Assembly (NCBI GenBank): GCA_020171895.1
Contig: JAIVAN010000003.1
Coordinates: 434,001-498,000 of the forward strand
Direction of reading: 5' to 3'
DNA length: 64,000 bases
Origin: Bacillus timonensis
Lineage (GTDB): Bacteria; Bacillota; Bacilli; Bacillales; Bacillaceae_L
Part shown: positions 10,143 to 18,327 of the stretch, in pieces
Layout: the number at the start of each line of letters is the position of its first letter
Numbering within the stretch: the stretch's first letter is position 1
The notes under the pieces: model-generated
The model's database searches: none
Told to the model about the DNA's origin: nothing
Seen by the model: only the letters and a program-made list of their open reading frames with translations
Made by a program: the position numbers and the translations under genes

Positions 10143-10173
10143 GCAGGAATACAGAGGGAAACTAGTGAATATA
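10143..10173 (+). promoter_or_regulatory. candidate sigma-H promoter of spoVS
   Basis: GCAGGAATA (10143-10151) resembles the sigma-H -35 (RnAGGAwWW), and GTGAATATA (10165-10173) resembles the -10 (RnnGAATww), 13 bases apart. spoVS is a known sigma-H gene in B. subtilis. Confidence 0.55.
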
Positions 10174-10253
10174 GTATGAGTGGAATCATTTATAACTTAA
10201 CGGTTCTAATAAATACTCACTATTCATTGTAAAGGACAAGGAGGAAACTAGGA

Positions 10254-10514
10254 ATGGAAATATTAAAAGTTTCAGCAAAGTCTAATCCTAACTCTGTAGC
10301 TGGTGCACTTGCGGGTGTGTTGCGGGAAAGAGGTGCAGCAGAAATTCAAGCAATTGGGGCAGGTGCTTTAAATCAGGCCGTTAAAGCTGTTGCAATTGCA
10401 AGAGGGTTCGTAGCTCCAAGTGGTGTAGATCTTATTTGCATTCCTGCATTTACAGATATTTTAATTGACGGAGAAGAAAGAACTGCAATTAAATTGATAG
10501 TAGAGCCACGTTAA
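10254..10514 (+). CDS. spoVS: Stage V sporulation protein S
   Basis: An 86-residue Alba-like protein, highly conserved among spore formers (starts MEILKVSAKSNPNSVAGALA, with GAGALNQAVKAVAIARGFV in the middle). In B. subtilis its loss allows septum formation defects and blocks spore coat/cortex assembly at stage V. It has a perfect ribosome binding site (AAGGAGG) before ATG 10254, a candidate sigma-H promoter 80 bases upstream and its own terminator, so it is monocistronic. Confidence 0.96.
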   Translation: MEILKVSAKSNPNSVAGALAGVLRERGAAEIQAIGAGALNQAVKAVAIARGFVAPSGVDLICIPAFTDILIDGEERTAIKLIVEPR

Positions 10515-10542
10515 ATTGAGAGTATAGCTAAGTATCTCTTTG

Positions 10543-10576
10543 ACCTGTTTGTTATTTTATAGCAAGCAGGTTTTTT
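10543..10576 (+). terminator. intrinsic terminator after spoVS
   Basis: ACCTGTTTG (10543-10551) pairs with CAAGCAGGT (10563-10571) and six T residues follow. Confidence 0.8.
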
Positions 10577-10655
10577 AGTGATAATAATAGTGTAGAGTTT
10601 CTATCCTTGTTGATCAAAGTACTTGTCGCGTATCTTTCTGAAAAGTGCTCTCTTT

Positions 10656-10673
10656 ATTTCTTTCTAAAGAAAT
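10656..10673. repeat. short perfect dyad upstream of the dipeptidase gene
   Basis: ATTTCTTT-CT-AAAGAAAT is a perfect 8-bp inverted repeat with a 2-base spacer, 53 bases before the TTG start. It could be an operator but is AT-rich and could be chance. Confidence 0.35.
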
Positions 10674-10725
10674 ATCAATAGTTTCCATTTTTATGTTTTA
10701 AGTGATTAAAAGGAGGGAACATACA

Positions 10726-11646
10726 TTGAAGATATTTGACGCACACTGTGATGTCCTATATAAACTCTGGTTGAATCCCAAAATATCTTTTAGAGATTCA
10801 AAGCAATTACATATTACTCTAAAACAATTAGTTGAAACAGGTAGTAAGGTTCAGGCTTTTGCAATTTATGTTCCGGAGATTGTCAGAAATGAAGACAAGT
10901 TTGAAGTCGCATTGGAAATGGTTCAACTCTTTTATGAAAAAATTCTAGAAGAATGTCCAAATATGAAATTAGTAAAAAATAGACATGAGATAATTGAACT
11001 CAAAGAAAAAGAAATAGGTGCAATGCTAACGTTAGAAGGCTGTGATGCAATTGGTCAAAGTTTAACAAAATTGAAAACCCTTATTTCTTTGGGTGTTTCT
11101 TCTGTTGGTTTGACATGGAATTACTCTAACTATGTAGCAGACGGAGTTTTGGAAAGCAGAGGTGCAGGTTTAAGTGATTTTGGAAAACAGGTTGTTTATG
11201 AAAATAATAAATTAAAAATTAGCACAGATGTATCTCATTTATCAGAAAGAGGTTTTTGGGATGTCATGGAAATAGCTGATTATCCAATTGCATCTCATTC
11301 TAATGTGTATAATATTTGTAAGCATGTAAGGAACTTAAGTGATAATCAATTATTAAGCCTAATAGAAAACAATGGAATGATTGGAATAACTTTTGTCCCA
11401 CAATTTCTTACAGACAATGCAAAAGCAAATATATCCGATATCTTACGTCATACCGACTACATATGTAGTCTAGGTGGAGTGAATAACCTTGGGTTTGGTT
11501 CGGATTTTGATGGGATTGAGAACACAGTAATAGGATTAGAAAGCTTTAAAGGTTATGATCGACTGATTAATTCTTTATTAAAGTATTATAGTGAAAGTCA
11601 AGTAAATGGATTTCTATATGATAATTTTGTAAGACACCTTCCTTAA
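10726..11646 (+). CDS. Membrane dipeptidase-like protein (peptidase M19)
   Basis: A 306-residue amidohydrolase-fold protein of the renal dipeptidase family. Zinc-ligand segments are present in order: DAHCD at 5-9 (HxD), the bridging Glu in MLTLEGCDAI near 105, a His in TDVSHLS near 170, SHSNVYN near 190 and GSDFDGIE near 260. It probably hydrolyses dipeptides, possibly D- or L,D-containing ones; no signal peptide is seen, so it is cytoplasmic. TTG 10726 is chosen because AAAGGAGGG precedes it by 8 bases; the GTG at 10702 lies ahead of that site. B. subtilis carries tdh-kbl at this position instead. Confidence 0.85.
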   Translation: MKIFDAHCDVLYKLWLNPKISFRDSKQLHITLKQLVETGSKVQAFAIYVPEIVRNEDKFEVALEMVQLFYEKILEECPNMKLVKNRHEIIELKEKEIGAMLTLEGCDAIGQSLTKLKTLISLGVSSVGLTWNYSNYVADGVLESRGAGLSDFGKQVVYENNKLKISTDVSHLSERGFWDVMEIADYPIASHSNVYNICKHVRNLSDNQLLSLIENNGMIGITFVPQFLTDNAKANISDILRHTDYICSLGGVNNLGFGSDFDGIENTVIGLESFKGYDRLINSLLKYYSESQVNGFLYDNFVRHLP

Positions 11647-12066
11647 ATGAATGAAAAAAAAGATTTAATTTGAAGAAATAAAGGGATTCTATATTAAACT
11701 ATTTAACACTTTTAGTCTGAATGTGGTAAAACGAGGATGTGTCATTAGTGTATAAACACTACCATATATGAAATCCTTTTCACATGAAACAATTCCGATT
11801 TTTTTTAATACAAAAAAATATTCATATTTTCCTCAATATTTAATTACAAAGGGTTGCTTTTTTTCTTTGATAGGTCTAGAATTGAAAGCGTTTAGTACAT
11901 ATCCAACATTATTAACTACATAAATGTTTCACTACAGTTTTTCCGTTACTTACATAGTAAACATATAAGTCTAATGTGAATTTCTAGTGATTTAGTTGGA
12001 AAAGTGCTACACTAATAAATGTAGATAACTTCGATACAATGAACGTATTCCAAAGGGGTGTAAGAC
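11647..12066 (+). other. 420-bp intergenic region upstream of the korAB operon
   Basis: No gene is visible. It holds T-rich tracts, one candidate cre site (11883-11896) and an AGGGGTG ribosome binding site before korA. No convincing -35/-10 pair was found; TACACT with weak upstream sequence near 12010 is the best candidate. Confidence 0.5.
11883..11896 (+). promoter_or_regulatory. candidate CcpA (cre) site upstream of korA
   Basis: TGAAAGCGTTTAGT agrees with the cre consensus TGWAANCGNTNWCA in all but the last two positions. It lies about 170 bases before the korA start, so carbon-catabolite control of the oxidoreductase is possible. Confidence 0.4.
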
Positions 12067-13806
12067 ATGATCAATCAACTTTCATGGAAAGTTGGCGGAC
12101 AACAAGGGGAAGGAATCGAGAGTACAGGAGAAATTTTCTCTATTGCACTTAATCGATTAGGTTATTATTTATATGGTTATCGCCACTTTTCATCACGTAT
12201 TAAAGGTGGACATACAAATAATAAAATTCGTGTTAGTACAACACAAGTTCGTTCAATTTCAGATGACCTTGATATATTAGTTGCATTTGACCAAGAAACA
12301 ATCGACGTAAACTTTTATGAACTACGAGATGGTGGTATTGTAATTGCAGACGCAAAATTCAATCCAACCATTCCGGATGATTCAAAAGTGTCATTGTATG
12401 CGGTTCCATTTACAGAAATTGCTACTGAACTAGGAACTTCACTAATGAAAAACATGGTTGCCATTGGTGCATCGAGTGCAATTCTAGACTTGGATATCGA
12501 TGTATTTAAAGAAGTAGTACATGAAATTTTCGGTCGCAAAGGACAGCAAATTGTTGATAAAAACATGGAAGCTATAAAAACTGGCGCTGAATTCATGAAG
12601 GAACAACTAGGTGAAAAAATTGGTGCAATGGAGCTTGAAAAAGCTGATGGTAAGAAACGAATGTTTATGATTGGAAATGATGCAATTGCTTTAGGAGCTC
12701 TTGCAGGTGGCGCTCGCTTTATGCCAGCTTATCCTATAACTCCTGCATCAGAGATTATGGAGTATTTAATTAAAAAATTACCTGAATTTGGTGGCACAGT
12801 CATTCAAACAGAAGATGAGATTGCTGCTTGTACGATGGCAATCGGTGCAAACTATGCAGGTGTTAGAACATTAACTGCTTCTGCTGGACCTGGTCTTTCT
12901 TTAATGATGGAAGCGATTGGCCTTTCTGGTATTACAGAAGTTCCTCTAGTTATTGTTGACACTCAACGTGGGGGACCAAGTACAGGACTTCCAACTAAAC
13001 AAGAACAATCTGATTTAATGGCTATGATTTATGGAACTCATGGTGAAATTCCTAAAATCGTAATGGCACCAAGTACAGTTCAAGAAGCATTCTATGATTC
13101 AGTAGATGCTTTTAACTTAGCCGAAGAGTACCAATGTCCAGTTATCCTTCTTACTGATTTACAATTATCTCTTGGTAAACAAACTGTTGAACCACTAGAA
13201 TTCGATAAGATTGAAATTCGTCGTGGTAAATTAAATACAGATGACCAATTACCTGAACTTGAAAATAAAGAATATTTTAATCGATTTGAAGTAACTGAAG
13301 ATGGAGTATCACCACGCGTTATTCCTGGAACTAAAAATGCAATTCATCATGTTACAGGTGTAGAACATAACGAGCAAGGAAAACCATCAGAGGATGCAAA
13401 CAATCGTAAAGCACAAATGGACAAACGTCTACGTAAACTGGATAATATTAAATTTAATATGCCTGTTTATAAAAACCAAAAGCACGAGGAAGCTGACTTA
13501 TTAATCGTTGGATTCAACTCTACTCGTGGAACAATTGAGGAAGCAATGGGTCGTTTAGAGCAAGATGGACTTAAAGTAAATCATGCTCAAATTCGATTAA
13601 TTCATCCTTTCCCAACAAACGAAGTATTACCTTTAGTTCAATCTGCTAAAAAGGTAGTCGTTATTGAGAATAATGCAACGGGTCAACTTGCTAATATTAT
13701 GAAAATGAATGTAGGAAATGCTGAAAAAATTACTAGCGTCTTAAAGTATGATGGTAATCCATTCCTACCTCATGAGATCCACACAAAATGCAAGGAGTTG
13801 TTCTAA
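12067..13806 (+). CDS. korA: 2-oxoacid:ferredoxin oxidoreductase, fused gamma-alpha subunit
   Basis: A 579-residue subunit. Residues 1-190 are the gamma domain (KVGGQQGEGIESTGEIFS at 8-25) and the rest is the alpha/pyrimidine-binding part (ARFMPAYPITPASEIMEYL near 220, then DTQRGGPSTGLPTKQEQSDL near 300), with a C-terminal transketolase-like domain. With KorB it oxidatively decarboxylates a 2-oxoacid, probably 2-oxoglutarate or pyruvate, to the acyl-CoA with reduced ferredoxin. The substrate cannot be decided from the sequence. korB starts at the next base after the stop, implying translational coupling. Confidence 0.88.
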   Translation: MINQLSWKVGGQQGEGIESTGEIFSIALNRLGYYLYGYRHFSSRIKGGHTNNKIRVSTTQVRSISDDLDILVAFDQETIDVNFYELRDGGIVIADAKFNPTIPDDSKVSLYAVPFTEIATELGTSLMKNMVAIGASSAILDLDIDVFKEVVHEIFGRKGQQIVDKNMEAIKTGAEFMKEQLGEKIGAMELEKADGKKRMFMIGNDAIALGALAGGARFMPAYPITPASEIMEYLIKKLPEFGGTVIQTEDEIAACTMAIGANYAGVRTLTASAGPGLSLMMEAIGLSGITEVPLVIVDTQRGGPSTGLPTKQEQSDLMAMIYGTHGEIPKIVMAPSTVQEAFYDSVDAFNLAEEYQCPVILLTDLQLSLGKQTVEPLEFDKIEIRRGKLNTDDQLPELENKEYFNRFEVTEDGVSPRVIPGTKNAIHHVTGVEHNEQGKPSEDANNRKAQMDKRLRKLDNIKFNMPVYKNQKHEEADLLIVGFNSTRGTIEEAMGRLEQDGLKVNHAQIRLIHPFPTNEVLPLVQSAKKVVVIENNATGQLANIMKMNVGNAEKITSVLKYDGNPFLPHEIHTKCKELF

Positions 13807-14673
13807 ATGGCTACATTTAAAGATTTTCGAAATAATGTTAAACCTAACTGGTGTCCAGGCTGTGGGGACTTCTCAGTACAGGCTGCAATGCAACGTGCAG
13901 CAGCAAATGTAGGACTAGAACCTCACAATTTAGCAGTAATTTCTGGTATTGGTTGTTCAGGTCGTATATCTGGATATATTAATTCTTACGGATTCCATGG
14001 TATTCATGGACGTTCTCTTCCAATTGCACAAGGTGTTAAAATGGCTAACCGTGATTTAACTGTAATAGCATCAGGTGGAGATGGAGATGGTTTCGCAATT
14101 GGAATGGGTCATACGATTCATGCTATTAGACGTAACATAGATATCACTTATATTGTTATGGATAATCAAATCTATGGCTTAACTAAAGGTCAAACTTCTC
14201 CAAGAAGTGAACTTGGATTTAAAACTAAATCAACGCCTAAGGGTTCAATTGAATCTTCGCTATCAGTAATGGAGATGGCGTTAACTGCAGGAGCTACTTT
14301 CGTTGCGCAAAGTTTCTCTACAGATCTTAAAGACTTAACAGCTTTAATTGAAGCTGGAATTCAACATAAAGGATTCTCATTAATTAATGTATTTAGCCCT
14401 TGTGTTACTTATAATAAAGTAAACACATATGATTGGTTTAAAGAAAACCTTACTAAATTAGATGACATTGAAGGTTATGATCCACATAACAGAATGACTG
14501 CAATGCAAACCTTAATGGAACGTAACGGTCTAGTAACGGGTTTAATTTATCAAAATAAAGATCAAAAGTCTTACCAAGAGCTAGTGCATAATTATAGTGA
14601 AGAGCCGCTTTCAAAAGCTGATTTAGAACTTAGTGAAGACAAGTTTAATAAACTTGTAGCTGAATTTATGTAA
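13807..14673 (+). CDS. korB: 2-oxoacid:ferredoxin oxidoreductase, beta subunit
   Basis: The 288-residue thiamine-diphosphate-binding subunit. CPGCGD (16-21) is the start of the iron-sulfur/ThDP signature and GGDGDGFAIGMGH (about 90-102) followed by DNQIYGLTKGQ forms the ThDP-Mg site. It has no ferredoxin domain, so an external ferredoxin would take the electrons. It directly follows korA and the pair ends at a strong terminator. The enzyme class is oxygen sensitive in many organisms, though aerobic Bacillus species carry it at this same locus (from memory of B. cereus-group gene order). Confidence 0.88.
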   Translation: MATFKDFRNNVKPNWCPGCGDFSVQAAMQRAAANVGLEPHNLAVISGIGCSGRISGYINSYGFHGIHGRSLPIAQGVKMANRDLTVIASGGDGDGFAIGMGHTIHAIRRNIDITYIVMDNQIYGLTKGQTSPRSELGFKTKSTPKGSIESSLSVMEMALTAGATFVAQSFSTDLKDLTALIEAGIQHKGFSLINVFSPCVTYNKVNTYDWFKENLTKLDDIEGYDPHNRMTAMQTLMERNGLVTGLIYQNKDQKSYQELVHNYSEEPLSKADLELSEDKFNKLVAEFM

Positions 14674-14676
14674 CTT

Positions 14677-14716
14677 AAAACCCTCTTAAGCACAATAGTT
14701 GCGAAAGAGGGTTTTC
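14677..14716 (+). terminator. intrinsic terminator after korB
   Basis: AAAACCCTCTT (14677-14687) pairs with AAGAGGGTTTT (14705-14715); the loop is 17 bases. Confidence 0.8.
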
Positions 14717-14895
14717 TTTCGTTTTCAAGTATCTTCTAGTCTGTAAAAAGCTTACTCTAGAATTTTAGTTTAATTTTATGTACAATTATCGACAGGATGG
14801 TTATTTTGTTGTTAATAATGAAAATACCCTTTATACTAGGATAATGTGTATATACTTCGTATTTCTTTATTGTAGAATGTGAAAGGAGAAAATAA

Positions 14896-16506
14896 ATGAA
14901 CGAACAACAACGTAAAGAGCTTACTGAACAAATAAAGTCTGTAGATTCTTTGGACAAAAAATCCAATAAGGATTACAGCAAATATTTTGATTTCTCCGGT
15001 GCAAAAGTTATTAAACAAGAAGACGGTAAGACTACTTATAGATTAAGTGGTAGAGAAATTACTGTAAATGATGCACCAGATTTAGCAGAAGGTAAAAGAA
15101 GAGGAAAAGAAAAAGTCAATTACCTCAACAATTTTGAAATACCTGAAGATTTACAAGGTATTGGCAACGGGAAAAAGTTCCTAATTCGAACATACGGTTG
15201 TCAAATGAATGAGCATGATACCGAAGTAATGGCTGGTATCCTTTTAGAGATGGGTTTTGCTTCCACTGATAATACTGAAGAAGCTGATATCATCCTTTTG
15301 AATACATGTGCTATTCGTGAAAATGCTGAAAACAAGGTTTTTGGTGAAATTGGTCATCTTAAGCCTTTAAAGCTTAGAAACCCTAATTTATTAATTGGAG
15401 TATGTGGCTGTATGTCACAAGAAGAGTCTGTTGTTAATAAGATTCTCCAAAAACATCACCATGTTGATATGATATTTGGAACACATAATATACACAGATT
15501 ACCAAATATCGTTAAAGAAGCTTTGTTTAGTAAGGAAATGGTCGTTGAAGTATGGTCAAAAGAAGGGGATGTAATTGAGAACCTTCCAAGAGCACGTAAA
15601 GGTGAAATAAAAGCCTGGGTTAACATTATGTACGGTTGTGATAAATTCTGTACGTATTGCATCGTACCTTATACGCGGGGTAAAGAGAGAAGTCGTCGTC
15701 CCGAGGACATAATTGAAGAAATTCGTCATCTTGCTCGAAATGGCTATCAAGAGATTACACTTTTAGGCCAGAATGTTAATGCTTATGGCAAAGACTTCAC
15801 AGATATGAAATACGGTCTTGGTGATTTAATGGATGAATTGCGTAAAATCGACATTCCACGAATTCGGTTTACAACCAGTCACCCACGTGATTTTGATGAC
15901 CACCTAATTGAAGTCTTAGCTAAAGGTGGCAACTTAATGGAACATATCCATCTTCCTGTACAATCAGGAAGTACAGAGGTATTGAAATTGATGGCTAGAA
16001 AATATTCGCGTGAACAATATCTTGATTTAGTTAAGAAGATGAAGGAAAGAATTCCTAACGCTTCATTTACTACAGATATTATTGTAGGATTCCCAAATGA
16101 AACAGATGAGCAATTCGAAGATACACTTTCTTTGTATCGTGAGGTAGAATTCGATTCCGCATATACATTTATTTATTCACCACGTGAAGGAACGCCTGCG
16201 GCAAAAATGGAAGATAATATTCCGATGGAAGTGAAGAAAGAGCGTCTTCAACGCCTAAATGCACTAGTTAATGAAATATCTGCAAAGAAAAATTTAGCAT
16301 ATCAAGATCAAGTTGTAGATGTACTTGTTGAAGGTGAGAGTAAAAAGAATCCAGATATCTTAGCTGGATATACTTCAAAAAATAAATTAGTGAATTTTAC
16401 CGGTCCTAAATCGGCTATTGGAAAAGTAGTGAAAGTAAAAATAACGCAAGCTAAAACTTGGTCTCTAGATGGAGAAATGGTTGAAGAAGCGGTAGAGGTG
16501 AAATAA
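14896..16506 (+). CDS. miaB: tRNA-2-methylthio-N6-isopentenyladenosine synthase MiaB
   Basis: A 536-residue radical-SAM methylthiotransferase that adds a methylthio group to i6A37 in tRNAs. The N-terminal cluster cysteines are in [11 protein letters not shown] (about 101), [10 protein letters not shown] (about 136) and GVCGCMSQ (about 170); the radical-SAM cluster is [18 protein letters not shown] (about 243-260); a TRAM domain closes the protein. About 70 extra residues precede the first domain, normal for Bacillus MiaB. It acts on the product of MiaA, encoded at 23.0 kb here. ymcA starts at the very next base after its stop. Confidence 0.96.
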   Translation: MNEQQRKELTEQIKSVDSLDKKSNKDYSKYFDFSGAKVIKQEDGKTTYRLSGREITVNDAPDLAEGKRRGKEKVNYLNNFEIPEDLQGIGNGKKFLIRTYGCQMNEHDTEVMAGILLEMGFASTDNTEEADIILLNTCAIRENAENKVFGEIGHLKPLKLRNPNLLIGVCGCMSQEESVVNKILQKHHHVDMIFGTHNIHRLPNIVKEALFSKEMVVEVWSKEGDVIENLPRARKGEIKAWVNIMYGCDKFCTYCIVPYTRGKERSRRPEDIIEEIRHLARNGYQEITLLGQNVNAYGKDFTDMKYGLGDLMDELRKIDIPRIRFTTSHPRDFDDHLIEVLAKGGNLMEHIHLPVQSGSTEVLKLMARKYSREQYLDLVKKMKERIPNASFTTDIIVGFPNETDEQFEDTLSLYREVEFDSAYTFIYSPREGTPAAKMEDNIPMEVKKERLQRLNALVNEISAKKNLAYQDQVVDVLVEGESKKNPDILAGYTSKNKLVNFTGPKSAIGKVVKVKITQAKTWSLDGEMVEEAVEVK

Positions 16507-16938
16507 ATGGCACAGTATACAAAAGAACAAATCGTTGAAAGAGCAAGGGAATTAGCAAAATTGATAGCTGAAACAGAAGAAGTGGATTTCTTTAAAAGAG
16601 CAGAAGCAGCGATTAATGATAATAAGAAAGTAAAAGAAATGGTTGCTAGTATTAAAAGTCTTCAAAAACAAGCTGTTAATTTCCAACACTATGGAAAATT
16701 AGAGGCGCTTAAACTTGTTGAAGAAAAGATTGATAAGTTAAATGAAGAACTTGATTCTATTCCAGTTGTACAGGAGTTTAAAAATTCTCAAACAGAAGTA
16801 AATGACTTATTGCAACTTGTCGCACATACAATTTCGAACTCGGTTACGGATAAGATTATAGAATCCACTGGTGGAGATGTTCTAAGAGGTGAAACTGGTT
16901 CTAAAGTAAATAGTAGTTCTGGTTCTAGTTGTAACTAA
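16507..16938 (+). CDS. ymcA: RicA (YmcA), Y-complex component controlling RNase Y
   Basis: A 143-residue helical YlbF/YmcA-family protein. In B. subtilis RicA (YmcA), RicF (YlbF) and RicT (YaaT) form an iron-sulfur complex that directs RNase Y and is needed for competence, biofilm and sporulation. The C-terminus ends SSSGSSCN, with the lone Cys at 142 that may be a cluster ligand (inference). It is translationally coupled to miaB. Having rny 7 kb upstream puts both partners in one window. Confidence 0.92.
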   Translation: MAQYTKEQIVERARELAKLIAETEEVDFFKRAEAAINDNKKVKEMVASIKSLQKQAVNFQHYGKLEALKLVEEKIDKLNEELDSIPVVQEFKNSQTEVNDLLQLVAHTISNSVTDKIIESTGGDVLRGETGSKVNSSSGSSCN

Positions 16939-16968
16939 AAGCAAAAGCTAACGCTTTTGCTTTTTTTT
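16937..16968 (+). terminator. intrinsic terminator after ymcA
   Basis: AAAAGCAAAAGC (16937-16948) pairs with GCTTTTGCTTTT (16953-16964), followed by more T residues. Confidence 0.9.
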
Positions 16969-17122
16969 ATGCCTGAAAACTTGAATGTAAAAGTAAATTC
17001 TCCTTATAGGAAATGTTGCTTAAGTTGTTTATTATCGCGGTAAGATTGGATGATTACCAGTGATTAGTATTCACTTATTATGTTGATGAGTATCTATTTG
17101 AAAATAAATAATGAAAAAAGGT

Positions 17123-17149
17123 ACATATCTGGGCAGATGCGCATACAAT
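17123..17149 (+). promoter_or_regulatory. candidate sigma-E promoter of cotE
   Basis: CATACAAT at 17142-17149 is an exact match to the sigma-E -10 (CATACANT). ACATATC at 17123-17129, 12 bases upstream, is a fair -35. cotE is first transcribed by sigma-E in B. subtilis. Confidence 0.6.
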
Positions 17150-17295
17150 TAACTATACGGTAAGGTTATGCACTAAATGATTTCCACTCCAAGTTGATTT
17201 TGTGCTTATTACGAAAGGTGATTTGAATACCTTTTTTAGCAACTGAAAATTTGGAGCGAGGAAAATAAAAGATTTTGATTAAAAAAATAGTATCA

Positions 17296-17322
17296 CACTA
17301 GTCATTTATCCCGCATAGGATG
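17296..17322 (+). promoter_or_regulatory. candidate sigma-K promoter of cotE
   Basis: CAC at 17296-17298, 15 bases and CATAGGATG at 17314-17322 resemble the sigma-K pattern (mAC, CATAnnnTA) with one mismatch. B. subtilis cotE has a second, sigma-K promoter close to the gene. Confidence 0.4.
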
Positions 17323-17354
17323 AAATGAAGATTGATTGAGGAGGGTTTGCTCGA

Positions 17355-17903
17355 ATGTCTGAATACAGAGAGATTATTACAAAAGCTGTCGTCGGTAAGG
17401 GACGTAAATTTACACAATCTACACATACCATTTCTCCATCACACAGACCAACAAGTATTCTAGGGTGTTGGATCATCAACCATCAATACGATGCAAAGAA
17501 ATGTGATAATACTGTAGAGGTTCATGGTCGTTATGACATTAACGTTTGGTATTCTTATAGTGATAATACTAAAACAGAGGTTGTAACAGAAACTTTAACC
17601 TATACAGATGTCGTCAAATTAAAATACAAAGATGATAATTTCTTTGGAGATGATTGCGACGTTATTGCTCGTGTTTTACAACAACCTAATTGCCTAGAGT
17701 GTACAATTTCACCGAATGGAAACAAAGTTGTTGTAGAAGTAGAAAGAGAGTTCCTTGCAGAAGTAATTGGAGAAACAAAGGTCTGTGTTGCTGTACATCC
17801 TGATGGTTGTTATGAAGATGATAAGGATTGGGATTGCGATGTAGATGATGATGATTTTGAAGATTTAGATCCTGACTTTTTAGTTGGAGATTTGGAAGAG
17901 TAA
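17355..17903 (+). CDS. cotE: Outer spore coat morphogenetic protein CotE
   Basis: A 182-residue CotE. It starts [19 protein letters not shown], typical of the family, and ends in a very acidic tail (about 158-182, mainly Asp/Glu). CotE is made in the mother cell and organises the outer coat around the forespore. The start ATG 17355 has GAGGAGG 11 bases ahead. It is monocistronic between two terminators, with sporulation-type promoter elements upstream, and lies directly ahead of mutS as in B. subtilis. Confidence 0.97.
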   Translation: MSEYREIITKAVVGKGRKFTQSTHTISPSHRPTSILGCWIINHQYDAKKCDNTVEVHGRYDINVWYSYSDNTKTEVVTETLTYTDVVKLKYKDDNFFGDDCDVIARVLQQPNCLECTISPNGNKVVVEVEREFLAEVIGETKVCVAVHPDGCYEDDKDWDCDVDDDDFEDLDPDFLVGDLEE

Positions 17904-17908
17904 TATGT

Positions 17909-17939
17909 GACTAGGAGGTTTCACTTCCTAGTTTTTTTA
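17909..17939 (+). terminator. intrinsic terminator after cotE
   Basis: ACTAGGA (17910-17916) pairs with TCCTAGT (17926-17932), followed by seven T residues counting the last pair. Confidence 0.8.
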
Positions 17940-18050
17940 TTTCCTTAAACTTGGGTAGATTTCCAAGCAATTTAGAAATTGCGCCATGAAGTATGAATAT
18001 GTGAATTGAATTTTTGCGTTTATAGAATGTTGGCCTTTAGTAATTTTTTC

Positions 18051-18179
18051 GTGTTAACCGTAGTGTAAGGACCGAGACTCCTGTGGGAGATGCGCTGGAC
18101 TGGAGACCCCACAGTCGAAGCCGAGGAGGCTCCAGGAGCGCCCCGCGGAAAGCGAGGTTGCTGCAACGAAGGTTAACAC
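18051..18179. repeat. GC-rich interspersed intergenic element with 9-bp inverted ends
   Basis: A 129-base block that is strikingly GC-rich against its surroundings. It is bounded by the perfect inverted repeat GTGTTAACC (18051-18059) / GGTTAACAC (18171-18179). Inside, CTGTGGG and CCCACAG can pair, as can CTGGAG and CTCCAG, giving a branched fold. The core (ACTCCTGTGGGA, GAGGAGGCTCC, CCCCGCGGAAAGCGAG) is, from memory, the hallmark of a repeat found many times between genes in Bacillaceae genomes. It has no ORF of its own. Confidence 0.75.
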
Positions 18180-18280
18180 CCAAAGTTCAGCGTCGTATTT
18201 TCAGGTTAGAAACTAAGAAAATATATTATTGGCATATGTAAAAAAGTAAAATTTGTACATAAGTCTCCATTATTAAGATA

Positions 18281-18289
18281 TGTTATACT
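18281..18289 (+). promoter_or_regulatory. extended -10 promoter of mutS
   Basis: TGTTATACT (TG-n-TATACT) lies about 39 bases before the mutS start. The -35 region is weak, so the extended -10 probably carries recognition. Confidence 0.55.
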
Positions 18290-18327
18290 ATCAGTAGAAT
18301 TATAGAAAGTTATTTGGGGGATTAAAT

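Larger units (their letters stand above)
16969..17354 (+). other. 386-bp intergenic region ahead of cotE
   Basis: No gene of useful length on either strand. It contains the candidate sigma-E and sigma-K promoter elements of cotE listed separately. The first 130 bases show nothing I can name. Confidence 0.5.
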
